Assembly (NCBI GenBank): GCA_032717465.1
Contig: CM064670.1
Coordinates: 16,326,931 to 16,390,930, forward strand
Length of the DNA stretch: 64,000 bases
Direction of reading: 5' to 3'
Source: Coenobita brevimanus
Lineage: Eukaryota > Arthropoda > Malacostraca > Decapoda > Coenobitidae
Of this stretch, positions 33,940-44,371 are shown in pieces. Under the pieces are notes generated by a model. The model searched no databases. It was not told the DNA's origin and saw only the letters and a program-made list of their open reading frames with translations. Positions within the stretch are counted from its first letter, which is position 1. Every line of letters begins with the position of its first letter. Position numbers and translations under genes: made by a program.

Positions 33940-36900
33940 AATTTTTATTTTATTATTTTTTTGTAGTTTTATTTTTATTATTTTTATTTAGTTTTTTATA
34001 TTTTTAACCTTATATTACTTATAATCAAAAATACCTAATCTAAATACCCTAAAACTAACCACCTAACAGACAAATCGCTAACCTATACTAAATCCTAAGA
34101 GACAAATAACTAGACCTACACTAATGTTAAAAAAGCCTCGACCAAGAGAACACCATCGACTGCAGATATGTAATGCCTTTCTACATTACATACCTGCACT
34201 CATCACCTGGTGACTGTCAGTCGAGGCACAACCTAATATAGGGGACATCAATATATGAAAGGGAACCAGACGAGTCAGGAACATTTCCATATACGTCAGC
34301 TGTCGTCCCTAATTAGAATAACTTAAGCAAGATAGTATAATGTATTTACATAATTTGTACAAAAATTGAAGAACCTCGCCCAGGAGACCACCATCGACTG
34401 CAAGTGCCCAATACCTTCCTATATTGCACACTTGCACTCATCAGCTGGTGACTGTCAGGCGAGGAACTAGGCTTAACGTAGGGGACATCTATACTAGAAA
34501 TAGATCGGTGGGAGGAGGAACTATTTAAAATATGTCAACTGTCAACCCTAATTAATATTACAAAATATACATATTTACCGTTGACAAAAACCGTAACCAC
34601 ACAGTAAAAAAGTCACATCACTCTGATCAGTCCGGTCTCTCTCAAGAAAGCCATCAATTTATCAGTCATAATGTCCCCATCACCCAGGATGGTGGAAAGG
34701 GTGAAGGGGACGTCTACTGCGCCGCAGTAATTTATAAGTGAAGCACGTTCACGAATAAATCGCCGACAGCGCAGGATGATATGACTGATAGATAACACCG
34801 CATTACAGATGTCACAGTGCGGTGGGAAGCGTCTTTCCATATATGGTTTCATGTGGGTTAAAATGGTGGCATTGAGCCGTAACCATGCCAACACTTTTTC
34901 TTCTAGGCGACTGGGACGGTTGGCAGTGTCCCAGTCGCCCAGGTACGCCTTACAAGTTGGAGTATTTAGTCTGGTCCACTGACCTTGCCACAGAAGATTT
35001 ATTGATTTCTTTCCGAGATATAGACTCGACCATAGATCACGAGGAACGTCCCAAGTCTCCTCGAGCTCTACAGCCGACTTTGCAAGTAAGTCAGCCTGCT
35101 CATTGTCGTAGATACAACAATGACCAGGCACCCAGGTCAGCGTGAATGACTTGTTGCATGAATATAACTTATTAACGATGCGGCCCTGGATCTCGTGAGA
35201 GTCCGTAGTGCAAGATGCAATTGCCTGAAGGGCTGATTTTGAATCTGAAAATATGACAAATGAGTCATGCCTAGAATTGAGAGCATAGTCTATGGCTTTG
35301 TCAATAGCAAAAAGTTCTGAAGTAAACACAGATGTATGAGTCGGCAACCGAAACCTGAGGGCACATTCAGTCGACCACACACTTGCACCCACACATTCAC
35401 TCGACTTGGAGCCGTCGGTGTACAATTGATGGGACCCCAAGTGACGAACAATGATGTTACGAAACAAGTGGTGGACCTCTGCCTCCGGCGCCTTGGCCTT
35501 TGGTGCTGGGAGCCATGTAACATCCACTGTAAAGCCGGGTGGCTCCCAAGGCGCTATATTTTTAAGCACCAACTTGTCACAGTCACTGGGGTCCACACCA
35601 AGCTCCTGAGTCACTAAGTGGAGGCAAGTGGCAAGTGGCCGACGCACCCCCCATAAAAGGTGGTGGTATTGACGCAGGGGGACACAGGCCACATTGCCGA
35701 TATTACTTTTCCTAAATGTCCTTACCCCGTAGGACAAGGCCATGTGGTCACGGCAAATACGGAGGGGAGGCACATTCGCCTCCACTTCCATACGAGCCAC
35801 ACGGGTACATCGGACGGCTCCAAGACACATTCGCAAACATTTATTCTGTAGCACATCCAATCCTTTCAGCGTGGCATTGGATGCCGAGCCATACACCTGT
35901 GCGCCATAGTCTAGCTTCGATCGAATAAGGGACTTATACACCATTAATAAAGATTTTCTGTCGGCACCCCAGGTAGTACCCACTAGGTACTTGAGGACAT
36001 TTAACGGTTTATCACAACGAGCAAGCAAAGTATTAACGTGAAGTTTAAAATTCATTCTATGATCAAAATGTATTCCTAAAAATTTTACAGAATTTTGAAA
36101 AGGTACCGCCTGATTATCCAAAGTTAAGCACAAATTAGGTACGTTACGATTAGTGAAGACTATAGTGGCACACTTACGGACGGAATACTTAAATCCCCAC
36201 TGCAAGACCCATTGGTGGACGGAGTCAAGGGCTGCTTGAATCCGCCCAGCCGAAAATTGTGCATTACGGGAAGAGTGCCATTTTGCACAATCGTCAGCTT
36301 AGAGTGAGTAATTAAGATTCCTCGGGATGGGAGCTGATGACAGAATATCATTGATCATAATACTAAATAAAGTAGGACTAAGCACACTTCCCTGTGGCAC
36401 CCCGTTTTCCTGGATAAATATATCCGATGTTACGTTACGGGGCAATTTGACAGAGAAAGTTCTGTCTCTTAAGAAATTTGAAATAAAAATAGGCAAATTT
36501 CCTCTTAAACCATAAGCATAGAGCTTCATTAGTATACCGTGTCGCCATGTCATGTCATAGGCTTTATGGATGTCCAAGAACACCCCTATCATGAATTCTT
36601 TATTGGCAAATGCCTCTGCAATACAATGCTCCAAATTCATTAAATGATCTAGTGAACTTCTGTATTTACGGAAGCCACATTGTTGATCATTTAACAAATT
36701 CTTCGACTCTAAAACAAAATGAAGCCTATTGTTTACCATACGTTCCATGACCTTACATAGACAAGAAGTCAACACAATAGGACGAAATGAAGTGGGATTC
36801 ATAAGACGACCAGCCTCTTTGCGTATCGGTATGACGTGCGCAAAGTGCCGTGAGTTTGGGAACGTTCGAGACGCCCAAATCTCATTGTACAATGCTAACA

Positions 36901-37426
36901 TCTTAATCAGGTTGTCCTGATTAAGATGCTGGATCATAACGTACATGATGGTGTCTGGTCCAGGGCTGGTGTCTTTACAGGATTTAAGGGCAAGGAGCAG
37001 TTCATCTAGTGTAAACTCTTGGTTGTACAGGGAGTCTACGTTTTCTGTGGCAAAGTCTAATATCTGTAGCTCAGCCGTGCGTTTACGATGTTGAAAACGC
37101 GGGTCATAATTGGCTGAGCTACTTACATGAGAAAAACTCCTGGCGAGGATGTTAGCAACGTCCACGGGCTCGTCATAGGTGGTGTTATTCACCTGCAAAG
37201 TGGTCACAGGGAAGTATGGGCGTTTATTATTTAATAATCTTAAAGTGGACCAGACTTTATGTAATGGTGTTGTATGAGTCACCGTGGACACAAAGGACCG
37301 CCAGGAGTCACGTTTAGCCCTTCTTATTATTCTCCTTGCCTCAGCCCGTGCCTGTTTGTATGCAATAAAATTTTCCTCAGTGGGCTGACTATCAAAAATC
37401 CTGTATCTCCTATTGCGTTCTCTTAA
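33940..37426 (-). mobile_element. I-like LINE, 3' part (partner of the copy 2 5' part)
   Basis: The minus strand runs from TTAAGAGAACGCAATAGG at 37,426 through the RT, RNase H and 3' UTR to an A/T-rich terminus near 33,940. Its first base corresponds to the next base after copy 2's 30,525. The combined length (about 2.65 + 3.49 kb) matches copy 1 (about 6.09 kb). The 3' UTR duplication is present at 34,120-34,560. Confidence 0.9.
34613..37400 (-). pseudogene. RT-RNase H part of ORF2, inverted I-like LINE
   Basis: Open on the minus strand from the EN-RT linker to TGA at about 34,613 except for one break. RT: SPGPDTIMYVMIQ, MNPTSFRPIVLTSCLCK, GFRKYRSSLDHLMNL, FLDIHKAYDMTW, GVPQGSVLSPTLFSIMIND. 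The tyrosine of YADD is replaced by a TAA, followed by ADDCAKWHSS (about 36,300). Downstream are thumb motifs KFLGIHFDHRMNF and SKLDYGAQVYGSA, and RNase H (YTDGSKSSECVGA, SELFAIDKAIDYAL, FSDSKSALQAI, NEQADLLA) followed by the CDICNAVLSISHIILRC knuckle. No frameshift is seen at the G-run where copy 1 lost a base. This is the best-preserved RNase H of the family here. Confidence 0.9.
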
Positions 37427-37973
37427 CCAGTACCGTACCCTTGCTGTTTAAGTGAGCTATCCGGACCTACTTACCGAGTTAAACTAATGCCGTACCCCTG
37501 CATACACTTAATCAGTATACCAAACTCTTTTCTGAAGTTAAACTTAGTCCGGATTATCCCGTATTAGTTTAAAGTTTACCATTCATTATCTACCTTTGTA
37601 ATGTTCATAGGTGGACCATAATCACTGCAGTCGTGTTTGTGGGAAAGTGAAGGGATTATATGGATCCATACCCATTTTCTTTCATTACTCATAAACCACA
37701 GGATTATCGTTGTGCTGTAAACTTGGTTGGATTAAGCGACTCAAAGTGCTGAGGGTTTGATCTCGCTGTCAATAGTCTGCTTCAGTAATTCATGTTTCCC
37801 TGACCAAGTTTACTTCACCTGCCTGGCAAAATTATTTTGCCATTAGTCATAGCGAACTAAGGCAAACATTAACTTTGATTACCTGCAATAAATAGCCTAT
37901 GGTGTCCATATGGAACTGAACTTGGTGCAGGTCGAATGGTAACTTTCTCTCAAGAGTAACTTTAACGGGGATT
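37427..37973 (+). other. Sequence between the inversion breakpoint and gag
   Basis: Probably the untranslated leader of the gypsy-type element. I could not match it to the LTR at 46,186, so no 5' LTR end or primer-binding site is called. CCGTACCC occurs twice (37,433 and 37,491). Confidence 0.4.
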
Positions 37974-38871
37974 ATGATGGAATCATTTAATGTCAGAGAT
38001 TTCTGTGAAAATCCTTCTCTTGATAAATTAACTAGACTAGTAACTAAAGACAACTGGCGTTTCATAGCTCAGTATTTTGAAATATCTTATCCCAGCTCTG
38101 CCACTAAAGAATTGCTAAAGAATACTGTTGTGGAAGCCTTAGTCACCAGAAAGCTTTTGCCTCCGGAAGCCATTGACACTAACACCTATGACTTCATGTA
38201 ACTTGAGAGTAGAAGACAAAGATCGTAATGATACTAACGGCGAAGTAAACTCTGATTACGATAACCATGCTGCTGGAATAAAATCCCCAGTCGATGATTC
38301 GTGGTCAGCAGAAAGACTTGAGTTCGAGAGAGAGAAACCATTACTCATGAAAGAGACAAAAAAGAGGGAACTGGCTTTACGAGAGAGAAAGTTAGAGACT
38401 GAGAAACTAAAACATGAGTTGGAGGTTGCCAAGTTTAAACTTGAACAACAAAAAGAATCTAAGAATAAAGCTAAAGTTAAACCATTCAACTTGCCTAAAA
38501 CTATGTCCCTTGTTCCCCAGTTCAATGAGGAAGACCCTGATAACTTTTTCCGTACCTTTGAAAAGACTGCTGACCTTTTACAATGGCCCCGCTCTGAGTG
38601 GACTTGGCTTCTACAACCAAAGCTAACCGGTAAGGCTGCTATACCTTTTTCTAATTTAGATTGCATCAGTGATTATGACCTAGTCAAACGGTCGATCCTT
38701 GACACCTATGCAATTACACCTGATGGATATCGCCAGAAATTTAGATCCCTTACTAAATCTACCCAGAGCACTTACCTGGAATTTGCCACAGAGAAACTAA
38801 GGTTGTTTAATAAGTGGTTGGATGCAACAGAAACTGACCTTTTCTCAAGTGAAGAATCTGATTGTATTTGA
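37974..38871 (+). pseudogene. gag of the GmR1-like element
   Basis: ATG at 37,974 (MMESFNVRDFCENPS). The first 70 codons are in one frame, and a shift near 38,195 continues in the frame ending at 38,871. Residues about 100-150 form a charged helix (RLEFEREK, KKRELALRERKLE, KFKLEQQKE), a likely coiled coil. The capsid-like part has VPQFNEEDPDNFFRTFEKTA and PDGYRQKFRSLTKS followed by EFATEKLRLFNKWL, a pattern of gypsy gag and SCAN-type capsid domains. It normally forms the particle shell around genomic RNA. After TGA 38,871 decayed gag continues (EEFKRKLPFDNL) to the zinc knuckle. Confidence 0.85.
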
Positions 38872-39092
38872 AGAGTTTAAGCGAAAGTTGCCCTTTGACA
38901 ATCTGACACATTTAAGAAAGGGGTGAAAAAGATTTAACCAAAGCAACACAGATTGCAGACTCATTTGCACTTCTAAGGAGGTCACAGCTGAGTACTGAAA
39001 ACAGGGGCAGGTCAAATTTTGTAAAGTCCTCCTCTAGTCAAAGCCCTGGTTCTAGCGGTGGTAGCGCCAGCAAATCTATGCAACCAGTCTCT

Positions 39093-39134
39093 TGCAGCTA
39101 TTGCAAACAATCAGGTCACAGTATAGAGAGTTGT
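39093..39134 (+). pseudogene. gag nucleocapsid CCHC knuckle
   Basis: CSYCKQSGHSIESC fits C-x2-C-x4-H-x4-C, the RNA-binding nucleocapsid motif. It is followed by KDPKCKK and a TAA at about 39,173. It lies between the decayed gag end and the protease frame. Confidence 0.85.
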
Positions 39135-39206
39135 AAGGATCCAAAGTGTAAGAAATCCAGTGTAAATCAGAAATAAAGTTTAAATCAACAGTTTGCAAAA
39201 CCATCA

Positions 39207-39701
39207 GTGAGCTCCTCTAGTGTAAAATCTGGGAAACCTGTTACCAGTCTGATCCATGCAGGCTCTCAGGATGATCCTTTCAAGGATTTTAAATTCAAGA
39301 GTACAGTTTCACTGGATGTCAATGGTAAATTCTATCCAATTAATCTTCTTAGGGATACAGGAGCTGCTCAAAGCATTTTATATGAGCCCTTTCTACCAGG
39401 CATCAAGAAGAAGTATATGGGAAAGACCTTGCTCCTTAAAGATCTGTCTTCTTACCCTATAGTAAAGCTTGCCAAGATATTCCTTAAATGTGATTTTTTG
39501 TCGGAAGAAGTGACTGTGGGAGTTACAGAGAAACCTCTTCCTGTGGAAGGAGTTGGCTTAATCCTTGGGAACGATTTGGCTGGAAAGGTCGTTTGCCCAG
39601 ACTTGCATTTGGTTAACACTCCCCTGTCGTCTAGTCCCACCTCTGAGATAGATCAGGAGCATCCACATATCTTTCCCCTTTGTACAGTCACCCGTTCTTA
39701 G
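39207..39701 (+). pseudogene. Retropepsin (aspartic protease) of the GmR1-like element
   Basis: An open frame of about 164 codons. The catalytic motif DTGAAQSIL at about residues 50-58 is the retroviral-type D-T-G-A active site; the flap region follows and GLILGNDLAG near residue 119 resembles the second conserved retropepsin block. It would cut the gag-pol polyprotein. It ends in TAG at 39,701; in an active element this would be continuous with integrase, so the stop is probably a lesion. The protein is otherwise intact over the protease domain. Confidence 0.85.
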
Positions 39702-39719
39702 AGTCACAAAGACAGTTCT

Positions 39720-40843
39720 GTGCAAACTGAAAGTGCTCTTTCTCTTGATAGCCTTATCTCGCAAAAGATAACTAAAGATAATCTAATTAAAGCTCAGGAT
39801 TGTGATGTCTCACTAGCAAAGTGCAGACATATAGCCGAGGATAGCTTCTTGGGTCAAAAGGTGCCTTGTTTTTATTATCAGGATGGACTCCTGATGAGAA
39901 TGTATCGTCCTCCAGAGCTTACTGATTTGGATAGCTGGGCAGAAGTGCACCAGGTTGTTATACCTTGTTCTGTTCGTTATTCCCTAATGGAGTTAGTTCA
40001 TGATGGTTTGGCAGGGCATCTTGGAATTCAGACGACCTATAAAAGACTTTTGCAGCATTACTTTTGGCCAGGGATGAAGAAGGGTGTCAGTAATTTTGTA
40101 AAATCCTGTCATGTCTGTCAGATCGTAGGCAAGCCAAACCAAACCATTCCCCTATCTCCATTACAACCTATCACTGTAGATTCGGAGCCATTCGAGAGAA
40201 TAGTAATCGACTGTGTGGGACCCTTACTAAAAACAAAAATGGGTAATCAGTATCTTCTCACAGTGATGTATACAGCTACACGTTATCCAGAAGTGTACCC
40301 TCTTAAGAATATTTCTGCTAAATCCATAGTGAGATGTTTGCTCTACATGTTCACATCTGATGGGGTTCCAAAAGAAATTCGGTGTGATCAGGGTACTAAC
40401 TTTACAAGTGACCTGTTTCAGGAGGTTGTTAAGGGACTGGGGATTACTCAGCAGTGGTCATCAGCTTACCACCCACAATCACAGGGATGCCTCAAATGAT
40501 TTAATCAAACATTCAAATCCATGATTAGGAAATACTGCTTTGAAACTGGGTCAGACTGGGATGAAAGTATAAACTTTTTACTATTTGCTCTAAGGGAATG
40601 CCCACAAGAATCACTGGGATACTCCCCTTACGAGTTGCTTTATGGCAGGCAGATACAGGGCCCTCTCAAGGTATTAAAAGAGCAATGGTTTGCAGACAGA
40701 TCATCTCATCCAAAGCGTACAGTATCCCAGTACATGGACAACCTTAAATCTAAATTAGGTGAAGTAAGAAAAGTAGCCCTGGCTAATCTTTCAGCTGGTC
40801 AGCAGAAAATGAAATCCCGCTATGATGCCACAAGCAAAGTCCA
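39720..40843 (+). pseudogene. Integrase, N-terminal and core parts
   Basis: The zinc-binding module is HDGLAGH, 29 residues, then CHVC. The core has VIDCVGPL (first Asp) and RCDQGTNFTS (second Asp). Exactly 35 residues after the second Asp, where the catalytic Glu is expected, the codon is AAA (Lys, 40,494-40,496), and the next codon is TGA. The frame is then open again (FNQTFKSMIRKY to RYDATSKV), breaking at 40,843 where the R2-like insertion begins. The enzyme would join element ends to host DNA; it is inactive by both the lost Glu and the stop. The placement before RT is the unusual feature. Confidence 0.9.
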
Positions 40844-41146
40844 TAGTGATTGACATGGGTCCTCAGCTTTGGGGCATCTCCTACCATATAACCTTCATTC
40901 CACTGTTGTTATAATGCCTCATCATCATCGGAGCCCAGTCGTATGCACTTGTAAAAAAAAAAAGTGTGTGTGGTCAGCCCTCACATGGTAGTGCCAGGAT
41001 CGAATACCAAAAAATCATTTACCATTACCCTACCACCCGCAGACCGTTCTTAACATCCGTGGATGCCTGCACCACCACGGTTGGTAGGGCGAGGACTTCC
41101 ACTGTACTGGCAAGCTTTACCAGTGAAAGTGCCTCCTTGTGTGACT

Positions 41147-41539
41147 CTAATGCAGTTGCTCAGGACCCCGTACCTGCCTCCTCCATCCTCTACTCCGCTG
41201 AAACCGAACAATGTTGTTCAATCCCTCCAAAGAAATCGTAACCAGAGTCGCCAGGGCCTTGTTGGTGAAGCCCAATCTTTTGAGGGCGTCAGCGCTGTTT
41301 GATGCCAACATCCCCCGCCAATTGAGCACCACCGCCTCCACGGTTGCGTTGTGCCAGGCTGCCCACTGACACGCCGCCGCTATCACATCTGGGGTGTTAT
41401 AGTATTCAACCTTGCCTGACACAGCTGAATACAGTGAGGAATAGCGGGCGTCAGATGTTACCGTAACGTCAAGAACTACAACCGTGGTCCCTGTGTCGAT
41501 TAGAAGATCTGGTCGTCTCATGACCGGTCCTGCACGCAA
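41147..41539 (-). pseudogene. Restriction-like endonuclease domain of the R2-like element
   Basis: A 130-codon open frame at the 3' end of the element. RPDLLIDTGTTVVVLDVTV has the PD...D spacing of R2-type nucleases (PD at the start, D about 14 residues on), followed by KVEYYNTPDVIAAACQW. This nuclease nicks the target site for target-primed reverse transcription. The region between this and the thumb (42,187) is in other frames, so at least one frameshift intervenes. 41,146-40,844 is the remaining C-terminus and 3' UTR, including an A-run (plus strand 40,953-40,963). Confidence 0.7.
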
Positions 41540-41971
41540 TAGTACCTCTATCCCGACCCGATAGTTGGGACGTGCTCATTCTATATGCCCCTGTATGTAA
41601 TCTACGAGCCTATCGTGCCGGGCAACACGGATCTCGTGTGTCAGAGCACAACCCTGGAGGACGTGGTTCATGGAGGGTGGGGTCCCACATCCACCCTCAT
41701 GGTGCAGATTGGGTCGCTGTACTGCACGTCCCCTTGAGGATCTTACAGGGGTGCTCTCGAGATTTCCTCGTAGCTTAATAGCTCCGATGTATCTGGAGCC
41801 GCTGAGACGACCAGAACCTTCATAAATCCAACTGTGCGATGTCCCGTGAGCCTGCCTAGTGCATCCCGTCAGGCCTTCTCTATCATACCGCCTGCAGAGG
41901 TCCAGAGTCCACTGATTCGCCTCAATGCGACAGTCAGTGACCCTGACCCCCTGTATGAGGGGCCATCTAGT

Positions 41972-42187
41972 TCACTCCAAGCAGTCCCTGATGTAAGGGT
42001 GCTCACTGAGACTTGTCATCATCGGGCAAGGTGACCTTCCAATTCGGAGCAAGCAAGCTGCCCTGAGTGGCGGTACTCGGGTATAATATGAGGGAATCCC
42101 AAGTCCTCCACCTTCCAGCGGTGCGTGGAAGAACGCTTTTGGGGTGTCGGCTGGAAGGTGCAGCATGTCCCTCACTGACGCCCTCAT
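41972..42187 (-). pseudogene. RT thumb segment of the R2-like element
   Basis: MLHLPADTPKAFFHA and GGLGIPSYYTRVPPLR are strongly characteristic of the post-RT region of R2 elements. It is displaced in frame from the palm region at 42,385-42,675. Confidence 0.75.
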
Positions 42188-42384
42188 GCTCCGATCTAAG
42201 TCCTAGAGTGCACCCAAAGGCACCCCCACTAGGACAAGTCCATGGAGTAACCTCGGGTACACTACCTTGGTAACCATTCACAGCTTTTGCTGAGGGCGCA
42301 AGGGCGCCGCATGGACTCGCCTGAGCATTTCCCTCAGCGTCTCCCTATGCGCACGGTGAGACGGCCTCCAGCCCACATCCACGC

Positions 42385-44230
42385 CTAAGTTTTTGTGGTC
42401 TGAGAGGCACTAAGCATGGGGATTACATGACCACCAGCGGTGAGGAACGGGTTGGCCGACCAGATGTACTTCTTGGCCTTCCCATCCTGCACCACGGCAA
42501 CAGATTTACACTTGTTAGGATTTATCTGAAGGCCAAGTTGATCCAGCCTGGTCAGGGGCGAGTCAACTGAGGCCTGCAGTGAAGGCTTGGCGGGTGACAT
42601 CAAGACTAGGTCATCAGTGTAGGCATAACCGACCACACGCTGATCCCCTAGCTTGATCCCCAGCTGGAGATCCAAGCCTCCTAGTACATAATCTATAGCC
42701 GCATTGAATATTAAGGGAGAGAGAGGATCTCCCTCCAGGACCCCCCTGGCCGACTGATGGTCATCCCCAGGAGGTCCAGTCTCGCAGTCTCACAACAAGT
42801 TGTACAATACAGGGCTAGAGGAGGAGGCACGCCAACTCTGCGAAGTATGGCGCCCAAGGCAGAGCAGGATAGCGTATTGAATGCTTGCGGACATCCAATA
42901 ATGCCACATAGACATCATGCCACCTCTTATAACCCTGGAACAGGATTCCATTCGTCACGTTTATGTTCTCAGCACAGCCGTCGCTAGGTCGAAATGCGCG
43001 CTGCGTCCACGAGAACAAGTCTGCACCCTGGACTTTAGCAGCCAAGACCGAATGCAGTATCCTGACCACATATGATGAGACCGCAATGAGACGGAACCCG
43101 GCCAGCCCATCGGGTCTCGCAGTCTTTGGTATCAGGATGATCTTAGATCTTGTGAGTCCATCAGGTAAGTGTCCGTAAGCCAGAATAGAATTAAAGAGGA
43201 GAGCCCCTTTCACCGGCCCTAGGTTCCTCAAGTCAGCCAGGGTGGTCCCGTCCGGGCCTGGGGCACCCACCCTCGCCTTCTTCAGAACTCCCTCCACTTC
43301 CTCAATTGAGATGGGAGCCAGTAAGTCCCATCTCAGAGGACAGACTGGTGTGGGCACTGGACCTTCCCATGGTTGGGATGGAGAGCAGTAGAGATCGGTC
43401 CAAAAAGTGGTCTTCTCCTCCTCGGACACAGTATCGTCGACTGTCAGCTTGCCATCGAGGATGTCCCGGGCAAGCCGGCCCCTGTCTTTCCTCCACCGCC
43501 CCTGGGTGCGAGTGAAGAGTTGCCTCCTGGCTCGTCTGCGACCCCGGGGAGGGGCATGCCCTGTTCTTAGCCGATCACCATTTGCCATCACCGGATCTCC
43601 CCTACAGGGGATTTCCTCCAGCATCAGATGGACCAGCTCACCAGGATCATCCCTCTCTTCAATGGCCAATTTCTCACATAAGGAGGAGATAGCAGCCATA
43701 ATCTCCCCCCTCCAGTCAAACTCTTGAACTCCTTCTTTTTTCTCCGAGTCACTGCCGAGATTTGGCCTCCTCTCCTGGCCGATTGCACCTTCTCCACCTT
43801 CTGGTGTCTCTACAGATACTCCCACCCCGCCCTCCGCATGGGCGAGGCCTCCCTGTTGTTGCTGGGAGCGACTTGAGGTGATCTCCTCCACCAGGGCCCG
43901 GTGAGCGGCGGATTTCCTTCTGGATTTGATCTCCTCGAGAGTTCTGTTTGGAAAGGAGTCCAACAGCAGCTGATTGATGCTTCTGGCTGCTGCTGGATTC
44001 TCCTGTCGGACCGTAACTTCTTTGGAGGCTAGGAGCCAGGCCTCTGCTTTGGTCCATCGGGCCTTAGATCTTATTGGCTCTCTGTCAGCAAAGTAGCGGT
44101 CTGGATGAGCACTACAATAATGCACACCCAGGCCCCTCCTTGATCTGAACTGTCGCCCACAGGCAGGACACACAAACTCCCCAGCATCTGCATTGTCACT
44201 AAGCGCTGACCCAGCAATTTGTCGTAACAT
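42385..44230 (-). pseudogene. N-terminal DNA-binding and RT parts of the R2-like element
   Basis: The frame from 44,230 to 42,815 gives CPACGRQFRSRRGLGVHYCSAH (C-x2-C-x12-H-x4-H finger; start, near residue 20), then RWTKAEAWLLASKEV (Myb-like), a Gln/Glu-rich linker and RT palm beginning with GAPGPDGTTLADL and SKIILIPKTARPD. Near 42,870 the frame slips inside motif A (VALLDVRK). The continuation in another frame has SRPG and GDPLSPLIFNAAIDYVLGG, then GYAYTDDLVLMS, so the catalytic box is YTDD (42,611-42,622) instead of the usual FADD. One finger only would place it with single-finger R2 types. I use the ATG at 44,230. Confidence 0.8.
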
Positions 44231-44371
44231 ATTGCCTTGAAAACGCTTAATATAAAGCTGTTTAACTTCAATATTGGACCAGCGCCCTTATAAGCTTTCG
44301 GATAATGTTAGCCTTCCAGTGAAACCAAGGTTACCCTGCAACTTACCGACTCTCGCCACTAGGAGGTCTTA

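Larger units (their letters stand above)
40844..44371 (-). mobile_element. R2-clade LINE inserted in the gypsy integrase
   Basis: A minus-strand element of about 3.5 kb with one long ORF in pieces: N-terminal C2H2 finger, Myb-like segment, RT, thumb and a restriction-like endonuclease at the C-terminus. That architecture is R2-type rather than AP-endonuclease LINEs. TCCA occurs on both sides (40,840-40,843 and 44,372-44,375), a possible 4-bp target duplication. Gypsy integrase reading resumes right after it. The flanks show no 28S rRNA sequence. Confidence 0.8.

Noticed and set aside
42757..43727. Plus-strand frames of 60-110 codons at 42.7-43.7 kb
   Set aside because: Antisense to the R2-like ORF with no motifs.
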